Of a DNA stretch of 64,000 nt, positions 20,309 through 32,442 are shown piece by piece. The notes below the pieces were generated by a model. The model did not search any database and had not been told where the DNA came from. It saw only the letters and a program-made list of their open reading frames with translations. Within the stretch, counting starts at the first letter, position 1; each line of letters starts with the position of its first letter. The stretch lies in assembly GCA_015698045.1 (NCBI GenBank), contig BLAL01000242.1, forward strand, positions 5,001-69,000. Reading direction: 5' to 3'. The position numbers and the translations under genes are program-made. This stretch comes from Rhizophagus clarus. Taxonomy: Eukaryota > Glomeromycota > Glomeromycetes > Glomerales > Glomeraceae.

Positions 20309-22020
20309 TCAATCTTCCCTTAATAATTCTGGATTAATCTTATTGAAAATTGAGATGATTAATTTGGTACATGTAAAACTATTATCCAAACATTTAAGAA
20401 TTTCTTTTAAATAATCATCAGTAAACCAAATGTTATTAGTGAATTCTAATGTATGTAATTTTTTATTCGCCAAAAATCTCGACAAAGTAAATTCAGAAAA
20501 CAAAAAATTTCCCCTAATACTAAAATATTTTTAAAAATTATTAAGATTAATTTCTGATAATGTAGATAAACATTTTGCGAAATTATTATTATTCCCTTTT
20601 TCTTCATAATTGTTTAACTTTATAGATTGAATAAAATCACTATTATATGATAAATAAAATAACTATTTTCAAATGTTAATAATATTGGTAAAATTTGTCG
20701 ATATGAATCGTATTGGACTAAAAGTTGATCAAATATGAGAATTTCTTTTCCTAATATTTAAATAATTTAAGTTATAAAAACAAACTTGTAGTAAATATTG
20801 TAAAAATTGATGAGAAATTAAAAAATTCTCAAATTAATCATGGTAAGATTAGATAAATATATTTTTTCATTAATAAAATCGAAATTATTATTTTGAATAA
20901 AATTATAGCTAAATAATTCAAGTTTTTGAAGTGATAAAAAAGGTCCCAAATGAAAATTATCATCAAAATTAATTCAAATTAATGATTTTAATTTTTTTGC
21001 TTGAGATTCTTTTAATTCTTCCATAATTAATGAAAAATCTACTGGACAGTTATGTAAAATAAAATGTGATATATATTTTGTTTATGAATTAATTTAATTA
21101 AATTTGCGATTTCGTCTCTCAAAAAGGAATTATCTCTTGATAAAATCCAGTTAAATCTATAAAATAATCAATAGTTATTTCTAACTTATCAAGATTATGT
21201 ACATAATTTAATAATGATTTAAAGAATTCTGCCATATTTCTCCTTGTCGTACAAATCAATTCCCTAATATGTGACAGACAATTTATCGCGTTAAAATATT
21301 TAGGTATTGATAAATAAATTTCTGCCGTACGATTTTTGGGATCTCAGCTATTGGATAAACGTTTAGAATTTTATATGGATTAAATTGACAAATTTGTGTC
21401 ACATCAAATGAAAGTCGTCGTAAATTTTTACATTTTTTCATAAAAAAAGATTATTATCATTTCTGATATAGTTTGATATTTTTAATTTCATCATTAGTTT
21501 TTGATTGGCCAAATATTTTATTATTTCCGAATGTAATTTAAGTAATGATGATTGAACTGATTTTGATTTGATCGTTGTATGATTAATTTCATTATCAGTT
21601 GAAAGTTGAGTCCTTTCATTATTAAATTTTATTTCATTAAATTGATAAAAATCAATTATTACCAAATCCAATTGATGAACGTCAATACTTCTTAAATAAC
21701 TAACATAATCGAACATTGATCTCGTAATTTGTCCTTATCGAATAATATTATTATTAATTAAATTTTGTTCATTTTCTAAAGATATATGTAAGATATATAC
21801 ATTAATTAATTCTGAAGCTTGACGTCTATTACCACAACTATAGATAGGAACGCAAGAATAAAGAAGTCGAAATGGTTGACTCCGAAGAATATCAATTGTT
21901 TGAGAACACCATCTTTTATTCACTAATAAGCAACAATAGAGCGATGCCATCTTTCGTGTACCAAATTATATTTCGAATTATGTCTGTATTCAATAATTTC
22001 ATTATTTTATTTGGAAAAAA
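20309..22020 (-). pseudogene. F-box/LRR-type pseudogene
   Basis: Minus-strand remnant. Near 21950-21870 the frame reads LYCCLLVNKRWCSQTIDIL followed by RSQPF, which is the LVN(K/R)xWC part of the F-box found in the intact neighbours. Further pieces at 21716-21438 and 20503-20309 have the Leu/Ile/Asn-rich pattern of their repeat region. At least four frame breaks or stops separate the pieces. It lies tail-to-head with the intact F-box gene at 22541-24130, suggesting a local duplication that decayed. Confidence 0.65.
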
Positions 22021-22381
22021 AGAATTTCAGAGAGAGATAAAGAAAGAAAGAAACAAAGATTCCAAATGAAAAGAAAAAGGAAGATAAAAAAAACGTGAGA
22101 AGAAAAAAGAAAGAAATGCTACAAAATACAATAATTTATATTGATGTGCTTGGCGCTGTTTCCCGATTTCCCGAAATCGGACACAATTTTGTGCACAAAA
22201 AAGATGATAAAAAAAAACTGCGGAACGGAAAGTAAGTTGGTGTAAAAATGGGCTTTTTGGCATATCTAACGTAATCAATAGCCGATTCCGAGTCTGGTTT
22301 TCAATGTATGTAACGTTTTAAGTTGATTTTACTATCTATTAATAAAAGAAAAATTAATTTTTTAGAATATTTTCGTAACTT

Positions 22382-22565
22382 AACCTTCTCTTCCTCCGCT
22401 TCTCTCCCGCTTCCCTCCCGCTTCCCTCCCATTCCCTTCTCTTCCCTCCCGTTTCCCTTCCCACCTCCCTTCCCACCTCCCTTCCCACCTCCCTTCCCAC
22501 TTCACCTCCCTTCCCACCTCTTTTCCCACCTTTCTTCCCCCTAACTCCCCAACTCTCCACCTTCC
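22382..22565. repeat. CCTCCCTTCCCA minisatellite
   Basis: Almost pure pyrimidine on plus (units CTTCCCACCTCC and CTTCCCTCCCG), so purine-only on minus. Mirror-like polypurine tracts of this length can form triplex DNA. On minus it follows directly after a strong donor-like GTAAGT at 22575-22570 in the F-box gene. Confidence 0.85.
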
Positions 22566-24130
22566 CCAAACTTACCAAGAAAATTATATGATGGAAAGCA
22601 TATTAAAGGAATAATTGATCTTGCTTCATTCATATTAACCTTAATAATCTCATCATCAAGATTTCCAAACCAATGTAATTCTTTTAAATTATCATGATTT
22701 TTCGCGTATTTTATAATAACCTCTAAATGATCATTTTTAATCATATTTTTATCAATTATACCCAAAATTTTTGGTTTTGATTTCATTTCATTTAAAAAAT
22801 AATCTAATTGATGAGGAAAAAGAGTGAAATTTAAATAAAGAGAATTAACGGAAGAGGGAATAGAATTAGTTAATTCTATTAAAACGTCAGAAAAATTATA
22901 ACCGAAAATATCAAGATATAAATGATTAAGAGATAAATTATTAAGTAAAGAAGGTAAAATATCAGGAAATGAAGCGTTAAACATCCCTAAAGATAAATTT
23001 TGAATGTTTGGACAATAATCTTTGATAATTTCTAATAAATTATTATCAATAACTCTATCAATGGCAAGGGTATTTAAAGAATGATTTATTAATTTTAATA
23101 ATAAACCCATATCATCAGCATCAAGAAAAGAAGGTATATCCCAACTATATAAATGTTTAATATTTAATTCTGATAAATTAATTATATTATTAATAGATTT
23201 AATATTAATATTTTCTTCCATTTGAGCAAAACTTTTTAAATTTAAAATTTCTAAATTATTACAATAAATTAAAATATTTAGTAAAGGTTCAAAATTTTTT
23301 AAACCTTCTAAACGAAGGTATTTTAGAGAATTTTTTTGAGATTTAATAGCATCAAATATAGGAGAAAATTTTCTTGGATCCCAAAAGTCATTGATTTCTA
23401 AAATTTCAAGATTTTTTTGCGATTCAATAAGTTGAGATAATAAAATTGCTACTTGAGAAGAATATCTTAATTTATTACCAAAGTTAATAGAAACATTTAA
23501 GTGTCGTAAATTATTAACATAACGAATTAATAAATTAAATAATTCTGATAATTCTTTAACGAATAAATCTGCACCTTGTTTAACTTCATATTTAAAATAA
23601 AATTTTTGTAAATATTTTATTGAAATTTCATTTTGTATTAAAGAAGAATAATTTAACCAATTATTATAATAATTATCAGGTTGAATACTTAAAATTTTAA
23701 ACCCTTTCGTACGTTTAAAAATTAAATTAATTAAACGTTGATAAAGAATTTCAAATTTTAATAAATCATTATTAATTTCAGGTAAATTATCTGAGAACCA
23801 TAATTTAAATGCCAGCCTAAAATTATATACGTGAAAATTTCGTAAATATTTTGGATAATCAAATAAAGGTTTTCTCTTTAAATCGTAAAAAGAAAGTCGA
23901 ATATTTTCTTGATTAAAAAGTTCTTGAATCTCATCGCCTTCAAGGCAACTTAAACATGTTCGAATAATCGTTAAAGATTTTTTTTCTGTCATTTCATCAT
24001 TAAATGGTTTATACCATAAAATAGGAACCGTTTGATGACACCATAATTTATTAACTAGTGAACAAGAATATAATGTTGAATATTCATTTCTCAAATAATT
24101 TAATACTTCTAAAAGACAATCTACTTCCAT
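22541..24130 (-). CDS. F-box/LRR-like protein
   Basis: The ORF encodes 529 residues from an ATG at 24130. The N-terminal F-box (residues about 3-45) has LYSCSLVNKLWCHQTVPILW, the usual core that binds SKP1 in SCF ubiquitin ligases. The remainder is a Leu/Asn/Ile-rich repeat region that would select a substrate, typical of expanded fungal families. The last ~12 residues (GKFGEGGELGS) run into a purine minisatellite and look artificial. A better end uses the donor at 22575 (G|GTAAGTTT) and the acceptor TTAATAG at 22336, giving a short last exon that stops at 22301. Partner and substrate are unknown. Confidence 0.8.
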   Translation of the reverse strand: MEVDCLLEVLNYLRNEYSTLYSCSLVNKLWCHQTVPILWYKPFNDEMTEKKSLTIIRTCLSCLEGDEIQELFNQENIRLSFYDLKRKPLFDYPKYLRNFHVYNFRLAFKLWFSDNLPEINNDLLKFEILYQRLINLIFKRTKGFKILSIQPDNYYNNWLNYSSLIQNEISIKYLQKFYFKYEVKQGADLFVKELSELFNLLIRYVNNLRHLNVSINFGNKLRYSSQVAILLSQLIESQKNLEILEINDFWDPRKFSPIFDAIKSQKNSLKYLRLEGLKNFEPLLNILIYCNNLEILNLKSFAQMEENINIKSINNIINLSELNIKHLYSWDIPSFLDADDMGLLLKLINHSLNTLAIDRVIDNNLLEIIKDYCPNIQNLSLGMFNASFPDILPSLLNNLSLNHLYLDIFGYNFSDVLIELTNSIPSSVNSLYLNFTLFPHQLDYFLNEMKSKPKILGIIDKNMIKNDHLEVIIKYAKNHDNLKELHWFGNLDDEIIKVNMNEARSIIPLICFPSYNFLGKFGEGGELGS

Positions 24131-24790
24131 AATTAAGAGAAGAAAAAAGGGGGAGAGAAAGAGAGAAAATCATCCGATTCCATTTTTTTATTATTTATAT
24201 AATAATGTAAATCAACGTATAACGTGTGACCAAATGATTAGCATGGATGATCTAATCATATGAATTGTAACATTTACATTTTGGTTAATAAAAAGCCATA
24301 TAAAGTAGGTTTGATACGAAAAATAGAAATTTGATCATTATATTTAAAATTACCCGTACAATTAAAACATCCAAATGTGATGAAATTTATTTATAGTCAT
24401 TTAAAAAAAGCTATTTTTGTTGAATTTTTTTTTTCATTTCGACTATAAATTTCATTTCATAGTCAAATTTTACCAATCATAATCGACAAAAAAAAAAAAA
24501 ATTTTTTTTTTTTCCTTTACTTTATTATCTTAAAATGTCCAAATTTTTTTTAAAACCTCGAAGATCTGCCTAAATTTTGATTAACTCAGCCGAAAGTAGG
24601 ACAGTATTACATAAAGGGTAACACGTGTAACAGGACAGCGATCATTTGAAGTTCAATTTGTTTATTTTTAATAAATTTCGTGAGATAAATTTTTTTTAAA
24701 TGAAAAACTCCACACATTAGATAGATAATTTTTTGTTTTGAATCCTTTTACCCATTTAACCCCTGATTAAGCTCTTTTTTAAATAGAATA
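24131..24790. other. Divergent promoter region, 660 bp
   Basis: Separates the minus-strand F-box gene from the plus-strand HMG-like gene, so it should hold both promoters. AT-rich with A/T homopolymers at about 24487-24513. No specific motif identified. Confidence 0.4.
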
Positions 24791-26467
24791 ATGGATAATA
24801 ATAACAATAATACCATGAATGTTCAAGAATTAAATGATGCTATTCGTTTCGAACTTAATAGGCAAGACTCTGTTGTAAAGCAACTTTCTAAAAAGTTTGG
24901 AATGTCTGAACTTGTTATCAGAGTAGATCTTATTATTAAAATTTTAATTATTGATTTATTAGATCAAAATCATCATGATATTAAATAAAAATGTTTTATT
25001 TTGTAGAACATGATGAAGGAAAAGAGACCGGTTGTTAGAAAGAAAAAATATATTACCGCATTCAACGTGTTCGTCGAAGAAAAAAATTTACTGGGAAAAG
25101 GTGATTACATATTTATACAGTTCATAAAGTACATATGCATATATTATCATTATATTAATAAATTTATATTTTTAGATAATTATGAAAATCAATTAATTTG
25201 GGATTTATTACCTTCGGAACAAAAGTTATCATTTCGGGAGGAAGCTAATAAACGTAATCTTGAAAATCGATATTCCGAAGTCAATTATATCCAAAATTCG
25301 GAAAAACGATTAAATGTATTAAGAGATGGTTTAAGGGAATTGAAGTATCAGGTATATAAAAAAAAAAAAAAAAATTTTTTATTATGTAAATATATAAACA
25401 TATATATAAATATGTACATATACATTTTTTTTTTATTTAAAATAAATGGGTGTTATTATAGTGCTGTCGATTAAATCAAGAATGTGGTTGGGATTTCTTA
25501 ATTATTACTATTGAGCCAAACGAGATGCCAAATGCTTCATTTGGGTTTGGAAGTTTGTTGGCGGATGATTTTTGTATTGAACATCCTGATGAGGTATTAC
25601 AACTAAGTAAAAAATTGTATCAATATGGCGAATCAAAAAATTCTCGTATGTTTACTTTTATTTTTTTCGTTCATTTTTTTACAAAAAAGAAAAAGACTTA
25701 ATTTTATTTCTTTATTTTTCAGAAATGATATCGGAACAAAATATAAATGAACAAATTGATACAGGGAACGATAGATTAGAATCTTTAATGGCTCAAACTC
25801 CATCATTGAATTACCAATCTTCATTTACAAGTGAAAGTGCAATAATGGATACTTATGATGATTATGATGATATTGAATCCGATTCATCATCATCATCTTC
25901 TTCTTCATCTTCTTCTTCTGAATTGTCTGAATTGGATGAAAATTTTGAAACCGAATCATCATCTACGAATTCTGAGGAATTAGATGATATTGAATCCGAG
26001 AGAGGATCAGATGATGATAAAACTGTTTGTGATGATGAGTCAGATTTAGATGATCAGGATCCTATATATCAATTACTTTCTCAAGATTATATGGATGTTC
26101 ATCTTGATAACGAATTAAAGTCTGCCGTAAGAAAATTCTTAAAAGCAAGATTTTGTAAGTATTTTATAAATTTTACATATAATCATTTCGTGAACCTTAC
26201 TTTCTAATTTACTCAAAAATTTTTGCTTTAATTAATATTATAGGTGCTGATACTGGAACTAATATAAATATTCCTTACAAAGACTGGAAAAAACAGACGA
26301 AATATTCAATATCTGGATGGCCTGAAAACATAAAGTTTGATGATTGGGCGAAGATTAAAGACAAAAGGGAAGTATATCGTCATTTACTTAACGTTCATTT
26401 TCATGTTAATGAAGATGCTCCAGAATATGAAAGTTCTTCTGGAAAGAAGAGAAGAAAAATAGCATAA
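24791..26467 (+). CDS. HMG-box-like DNA-binding protein, six exons
   Basis: Exons that join in frame: 24791-24922, 25007-25100, 25176-25351, 25462-25645, 25723-26154, 26244-26467 (413 residues). The acceptors all end in TAG or CAG; donors include GTATAT, GTATGT and GTAAGT, with weaker GTAGAT and GTGATT for introns 1 and 2. Exons 2-3 encode an HMG-box-like segment: basic KKKYITAFNVFVEE, then IWDLLPSEQKLSFREEANKR. Exon 5 has a Ser-rich run followed by an acidic region. Exon 6 has a conserved-looking Trp-rich block (YKDWKK, SISGWPENIKFDDW) and a basic KKRRK tail, a likely nuclear signal. Probably nuclear; target unknown. The domain call is moderate, the exon structure good. Confidence 0.65.
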
Positions 26468-27982
26468 TAGTATTGTAAATTTTTTTTTTTTTTTTGCCAT
26501 AGACAGTATATAAATATATTTTTTTAAAAAAATTTACGTGGCGCAGAAATTTAATTTTCTTTTTTTTTCAATAAATTTAAATTTATCGAAAAAAAGCTTG
26601 CTCCATTTGCATTTAATTATAATATATGTTAATAATATTTGTGAGTTACTTAACCTTTTCATTTCGATCAACCCAACTATCTAGAGACTATGGAAAATTA
26701 GAATGAGTATTTTAGCAATTTTTTTTAACAATACGTATTACATTTTACATCATTAAATCAACTATATCATATCATATTTTTAGGAAAAATAAAATAATAT
26801 TATTAATGGAGAAAACTCTTTTTTTCTGCAAAGTTGATCCATGTCTGATGATGTCTATCAAAAATCGGTAGGAGCTGAGATCACTGTATTGAAATGTATA
26901 ATTAGTTGATTTTGATAGAGCATTTTGATTTGTTTGATGTATTATGTGTATAAATTCGTTTCTATCATTATTTCGTTATTTATTAATATCTTTAGTTTGA
27001 TCATTTTGTAAAAATAAAATTATTATGTATAAATAAAATATTAATTATAAATAATGTGATGCAAGTAATTTATTTCAAACATATGAAAATAAAGAAATTT
27101 ATTATGTATTCGTTTACGTTAAATCAAATTTATTTAATAGTTGATTCTTATTTATTAATTTTGTTTAATGTTCAGTTTTTCAGGTCACATTTATTGTACA
27201 TAAAAAAATAATTTTGAAATTAATAATGTTTGAGCTGTAATTTGAATTTTTACTTATTTATAAACAAAACCGTACTTCCACAACGGCACAATCTTTATAA
27301 TTATCTAACAACAAAAGCCGTGTTACTTTAATAAGAAAGATGTCACAAAATAGTCTTGGCTATAAAGGTGCAATTACGGATAATTTAGCATTGATTACTA
27401 AAGACTTGAATTTATCCCTAAGACTGTACTATGGCCGTATTTATCCGCAAACTATTAATCGGTTGAGACTTTCTACAGTTTCTACAATAGAAGACATGTA
27501 ATTTCATCATATTTTCAGTCCAAAAATTACAGAATTAAAAGGAGGAACCTGAACCTTAATAATCTTTAATCCGAATATGTTCTATTTAGTCTAGCTTCAA
27601 ACACCTGATTTAGTTTAGTACTTACACTACGTACGGCTTATTCATAATTAATATAACCTTTTTTGTAAAGTAATAAATGGACGCACTTTTTTGACATGGT
27701 TGCACGAAATCTTTCAAAAAACAAGCCTTTTATATGAGCATATAATTTACTTATAATTTTTAGCCTACGCCTACCAATAATTATTTAACACATACGAAAA
27801 ATTGACCAACCCTTAAAAAGTAATATATAACATACCATTTGGCGCATGAAATGCATGATATGATTATGGATCAACAGTCATAGTTTAACTAAATTTAATG
27901 CCGCATATCAATTGCTATTTATTTATTCCGTTAACCAAAATTTTTCATTTTTAAACTCTTTCCTCTTTCCCATTCAAAAAGT
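26468..27982. other. Intergenic, 1.5 kb
   Basis: Mostly unique AT-rich sequence. A 53-codon frame from the ATG at 27340 to a TAA at 27501 has protein-like composition but no recognised family; I leave it as a possible gene fragment. The last ~120 bp is the proximal promoter of the next F-box gene. Confidence 0.4.
27862..27982 (+). promoter_or_regulatory. Conserved proximal promoter of first paralogue
   Basis: Shares GGATCAACAGTCATAG, TTTAACTAAATTTA, GCATATCA and the pyrimidine-rich AAAATTTTTCATTTTTAAAC, then TCTTTCCTCTTTCCC, with the region upstream of 32558, while non-coding sequence further out is more diverged. No TATA box is obvious. Confidence 0.45.
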
Positions 27983-29578
27983 ATGGCATCATATTTACTT
28001 TCAGAATGTTTGGAAATTATTTTTTTAAATCTTACAGAGTATCCTTCTAGTTACATTACGATCAATATACCCACTAAAGATTTACACTCTTGTACATTAG
28101 TATCAAGACATTGGTGTAAAATTTCAACATCATTCCTATATGCTTATCCATTTCACCATTTTCGTAGTGATATTTGTCAAAGACAATATTATAAATTAAT
28201 TCGTACTTTATTAGGTTGTATTCCACAATTTGAAATAAAACAAATAAATCGAACCTATAAACAAGATGTTCAATCCGATTCTTTATCAACATTTAATTAC
28301 ATTTCTTTTATTCGTGGTTTGATATTTCATGAAATGATGTTTAAACCGGAAATGATTTGTAAGCACTCTAATAAAGATATATGGTTGGCAGAATATAATC
28401 CAGAGAGGATATCTTATAATTTAACCATTACAATTATGAATCACCTTATTAGATTCATCTGCAAACATTGCAATGATTTGTCAATATTAGAATTCTCTTC
28501 TGGAATAAAAAATGATGATGATCTAATTAAATTATTAACTTTTAATGATTCTAATGGAAAAAATAAGTTAAATAAACTAAAAGAATTATATTATTATAAT
28601 GCTGATTATAATTTAGTAGATAACCTTTACTTGACTTCCTTAGATAATATTTGTAACTTGAAATTATTTTACTTATTTAATGGTGAAATTAACACAATTG
28701 AAAAAGCAAACTCATTGTCTCTATTTATTTCTTCACAAAAACAATTGCAACACGTCATATTATCAGGAGTTTATCAAAATCAAAGTCTTATAATTGTTAG
28801 ATTTTTCATGAATTTACTTAGTAAAGCGGGTAAACCTTATTATGTTAATAATTTAATTAATTCATTATCAACGCAGAGTGAAAGTTTACAGATATTGGAA
28901 TTTAGATATTTTGTAACTAAATTAATAGATAATAAAGTTTTAAATTCATTAAATTCACTTAAAAATATCCGAGAATTGAAATTTTATAGATGTGAAAATA
29001 TTGATAATCTTTATTTATGGGTAAAAAATTTGAAAAAGCTTGAAACATTTGAATTTACAATGGGTGATATAAGAATTTCAGAAATCAACTTAATTCAGTT
29101 AATTCAATCATTTCCAAGTGGGTTGAATAAATTAATTATAAATGATGATTATGAAAAGAGCAATTTTACCCAATTATTTCAACAAATTCCACTTTATTTA
29201 CATTCATTAACTCATTTAGAACTTCCAAAGATTTTTTTACCTGAATTAATCTCTATAATTGAGTCATGTACTCGGCTTATTTATCTTGCCATAATTTTGA
29301 TAAATGATGTGTATCAGGAAGAAAATTTAAAAAATTTAGGTGAATCTATTTCTAAAACTTTAAGAAGAATTAAATTCAAAAGTATTCAATCAACAATATC
29401 AATGGAATTATTAAATTATTTCTTAGAAGCTTATGCAATTAATGGTGGTACATTAAAATACCTGGAACTTGAATATTGTAATAGTTTTAGAGATTATAGA
29501 GATTATATTAAAGTTATTGGTGAACAATATGGTGTTCATATAATTGAAACTTTTACATCTGAAAGTAAAATATATTGA
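27983..29578 (+). CDS. F-box-like protein, tandem paralogue 1
   Basis: Single exon of 531 codons, with the ATG right after a pyrimidine-rich leader. Residues about 5-55 form a variant F-box (LLSECLEIIFLNL, then LHSCTLVSRHWCKISTSFLY), the SKP1-binding part of SCF ligases. The rest has the repeating L..L.LxxN pattern of a curved leucine-rich repeat substrate-binding region. It is highly similar along its length to the ORF at 32558-34156. The two differ most at residues about 255-275, where this copy has a shorter, different stretch, and at the C-terminus. Substrate unknown. Confidence 0.85.
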   Translation: MASYLLSECLEIIFLNLTEYPSSYITINIPTKDLHSCTLVSRHWCKISTSFLYAYPFHHFRSDICQRQYYKLIRTLLGCIPQFEIKQINRTYKQDVQSDSLSTFNYISFIRGLIFHEMMFKPEMICKHSNKDIWLAEYNPERISYNLTITIMNHLIRFICKHCNDLSILEFSSGIKNDDDLIKLLTFNDSNGKNKLNKLKELYYYNADYNLVDNLYLTSLDNICNLKLFYLFNGEINTIEKANSLSLFISSQKQLQHVILSGVYQNQSLIIVRFFMNLLSKAGKPYYVNNLINSLSTQSESLQILEFRYFVTKLIDNKVLNSLNSLKNIRELKFYRCENIDNLYLWVKNLKKLETFEFTMGDIRISEINLIQLIQSFPSGLNKLIINDDYEKSNFTQLFQQIPLYLHSLTHLELPKIFLPELISIIESCTRLIYLAIILINDVYQEENLKNLGESISKTLRRIKFKSIQSTISMELLNYFLEAYAINGGTLKYLELEYCNSFRDYRDYIKVIGEQYGVHIIETFTSESKIY

Positions 29579-31604
29579 ATAGGATGTCAAAATATACAAT
29601 ATGGACCTGTTCAATAACAATATTACATGGGATATTAGACATACTAATATTGATATAACGGATCGGCAGTACATTAACATTTTGTAAGCATTTGTAAACT
29701 AAAATTATTTTTATTCCATAAATCATTTATCAGAAATCAATAGTTTTATATTATTGCTTTTTTTTATATTATAATATATATGGTAACTGATATGTATATT
29801 TGTAAGAAAATTATATTTTTAAATAAATCAAATTCATTTTTAAAACTTACAAAAATAAAAAATTAATTCTTATTATAGATATTTCTTTAAATTAGTGCTT
29901 TATTAACATTGCAACTTTTGATATTTTTTAATAGAAATGGCTGCGTGAAACTAATTTCCCGACAAACATTTTCATTCTCTTTGTTGACAACTATATCTCG
30001 ACATTACATATTTATTGGATTTTTTACTACATATCATTTTTCCCGACATGATAATATGGGAAATTTCCCAAAAATGATTTACAAGGAAAAAGTGATCAAA
30101 ATTTATGTAGTTTATTGACACTTGAACTGAATAAAATAATTTAATATAAATAAATATAAAAATATAATTCTCCTACAATATATTACCTTACAATAAAATT
30201 TTTTAAAAAAAAATTGAAAAGCAATAAAGACATCTTTATGTGCTTGAACAAAAGATGATGTTTTAATTGGATTGACAAATAGATGCAAATCAGAAGTATT
30301 TATTATAGATTTATCATAAACAATTTAATATATAAGTTTATTGGCAACAAAATGACGTAATATTTATAAGTCTTTACATTAAAATTAGTTAAAACATCCG
30401 CTTTATTTTCACAGTTTACCAGGCTACGGGTATGGAGTTCTTACGGCACATTCTCTCATACTAGAAAGAACTCTCGCGGTTCTTACGTCCCTTTAACATC
30501 CAGTCCGTGATTAAGTTTGTTTCCGAGCGTGGACATCCATAAGCTTCCATCAAAATGTGAGCGAACGGCTTGGTTTAGAATAATCCTAACCATAGGTTAG
30601 GAATTTCATTTGTTTCTTAGTAAATTAACGGTAATTATCGTAACATAATTAAATCATTAATACACTTGAGTAGTTTAGAAGATTTATTCTAGAGTAACGT
30701 ATCAGATGAAATTAATTGGAATACGACTTTTGAATTATTGCAAATAGAAATGAATTGCCAAAGAATCATAGTAGTGAAACTGATACTTCAATGGTATATT
30801 TAAGGTTAAAAACTTATTACGTATGTTGCCTACTTATAATGTTTATATGTGAAGACAATATTAATAAAGGTGCCAATCAATAGTGAACAGTTTTTGATAG
30901 AGCAGATAAAATAACAGAGTTAGAAAACAAAAAGGAGAGTAATGAGTATAAGAATTTCGCTATGATACTGTAGGTACGGAATTTTGGGCAATAACATAAT
31001 CGAGATCGAATAATATTTTTCCTTTTCATAAAAAATGTCGTGAAATCACGAGAGGGATTTTTAATCAGGAATTTTTTACGATATGCAAGTTAAACGGGGA
31101 CAGATCAATGGTTAAAGAGTTATGTGCTAAATATTATTAACAAAATTTAGAAGGAAATCTAATTGAATAGTTGAATAGATGTAACAAAGTAATTCAAATG
31201 AAAGAACGAAAAATTTTACACGCGTAAACGTGGCAAAAAAGATACCGATACAAATTCAGAAGTGGCTGGCACTAATACTATAGAATTAACAACAAACTCA
31301 TTAACAAAAAAAATTAAAATAGATATCACTTCATAAAGGATTATTAATAATATGTTAGGAAAGATAGCAATATGTGATCTTCGTAATTGTATAAATACAA
31401 ACACTTGATAATATTTTATTATATTTATAGTTTAGAATTTTAGTTAAATAATTTTGCTATAATAGTAATAGTAGGTTAGTGAGGATATGCAGCCTGATCT
31501 ATGTATTTCTTATCATTAAAAAGTATATTTTGTAATCACATTATATGACCAATAAATACGAGTTACTATTTAAAAAATAACAAATAATCCTTAAAAAGTA
31601 ATTC
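29579..31604. other. Intergenic, 2.0 kb
   Basis: The first ~670 bp is shared with the region after the second paralogue. It includes dispersed CCCGACA/CCGACA motifs (about 29955-30065). A GC-richer island at 30410-30620 has a short palindrome (CCTAACCATAGGTTAGG) and two GTTCTTACG copies; I cannot identify it. The 62-codon minus frame at 31404-31216 is not convincing. Confidence 0.45.
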
Positions 31605-32416
31605 ATTGGCGTTTTCAAAATTATTGAGAAAATTCGATTTGCGAGGTTGTTACATAATTTTCATATTGGAAAAGTGAATCACTTTTTACACGAATTTTTA
31701 ATATTTTTACACCAGTTTTTTTTGTGAATCATAATATTCAATACATAATGCTATTCTACTGAAAGTTTCAATACGTATTTTATATTGAAAAATTGCATTT
31801 CACTGCGTTTTTTTCGCATTTTTACCACATTTATTGATTTTTTAAAAGTGAATCACTTTTCTAGGCAAATTTTTAATATTTTTGTATCAGATTTTTTTTT
31901 TGTGAATCATAAAGTCCGAAGTGCAATGCTATTCTACTGAAAGCTTTAGCACATATTTTATAATAAAAAAGAATTTTCTGCATTTTTTTTATATTAGTAA
32001 GATATATATAGTATATTGATATATAATTATGATTCACTTTTCCGCATGTGTTTATAATATTTTATACCAATATTTTTATGAATCATGAAATTTAACGACA
32101 TAGAATATTTTACAAAGAGTTTCAACAATCATTTATATAAAATAATTAGTTTTTATTAATTAGATAATCAAAATAATAAAATACAACATAAACTATCTTA
32201 TATACTAAATAAATTATGCATTGATTTATAGGATTTATAAAAAATTTTGACACAAAAAATATTATAAATATATACAGAGAAAGTGTTTCACAGTTATACA
32301 TCAATATACTACATATATCTCAAGACAAAAAAAAATGCTGATTCACTTTTGCAATACAAAAATCACATGATAACCTCGCAAAATCAGATTTTCTCAATAA
32401 TTTTGAAAACGGCAAT
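31605..32416. mobile_element. 812-bp MITE in F-box promoter
   Basis: The inverted ends are about 45 bp: ATTGGCGTTTTCAAAATTAT at the left and ATTGCCGTTTTCAAAATTAT from the right, both going on TGAGAAAAT and GCGAGGTT. The interior repeats a ~175-190-bp unit about three times (TTCACTTTT or AGTGAATCACTTTT near 31670, 31845 and 32030, each with TTTTTAATATTTTT downstream). The first paralogue's promoter lacks it. Its end shares CCGTTTTCAAAAT with the Tc1-type element at 7570-10981, so that family may have mobilised it. Confidence 0.75.
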
Positions 32417-32442
32417 AACATAGTGGATCGACAGTTATAGTT

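Larger units (their letters stand above)
27785..30250 (+). repeat. First copy of tandem F-box duplication
   Basis: The stretch around the first F-box paralogue matches 31540-35010. Upstream matches include CCTTAAAAAGTAAT (about 27813) and the GGATC(A/G)ACAGT(C/T)ATAG block. Downstream matches include GTCAAAATATACAATA, TTACATGGGATATT, CATAAATCATTTATCAG and TTTATTGACACTT. Limits are approximate. Confidence 0.6.

Noticed and set aside
28074..28292. Minus-strand ORF inside the first F-box gene (and its twin at 32649-32867)
   Set aside because: Antisense shadow, conserved only because the two coding strands are paralogous.
30410..30620. GC-richer island considered as rRNA or tRNA
   Set aside because: No conserved 5S, tRNA or snRNA elements could be matched by eye.
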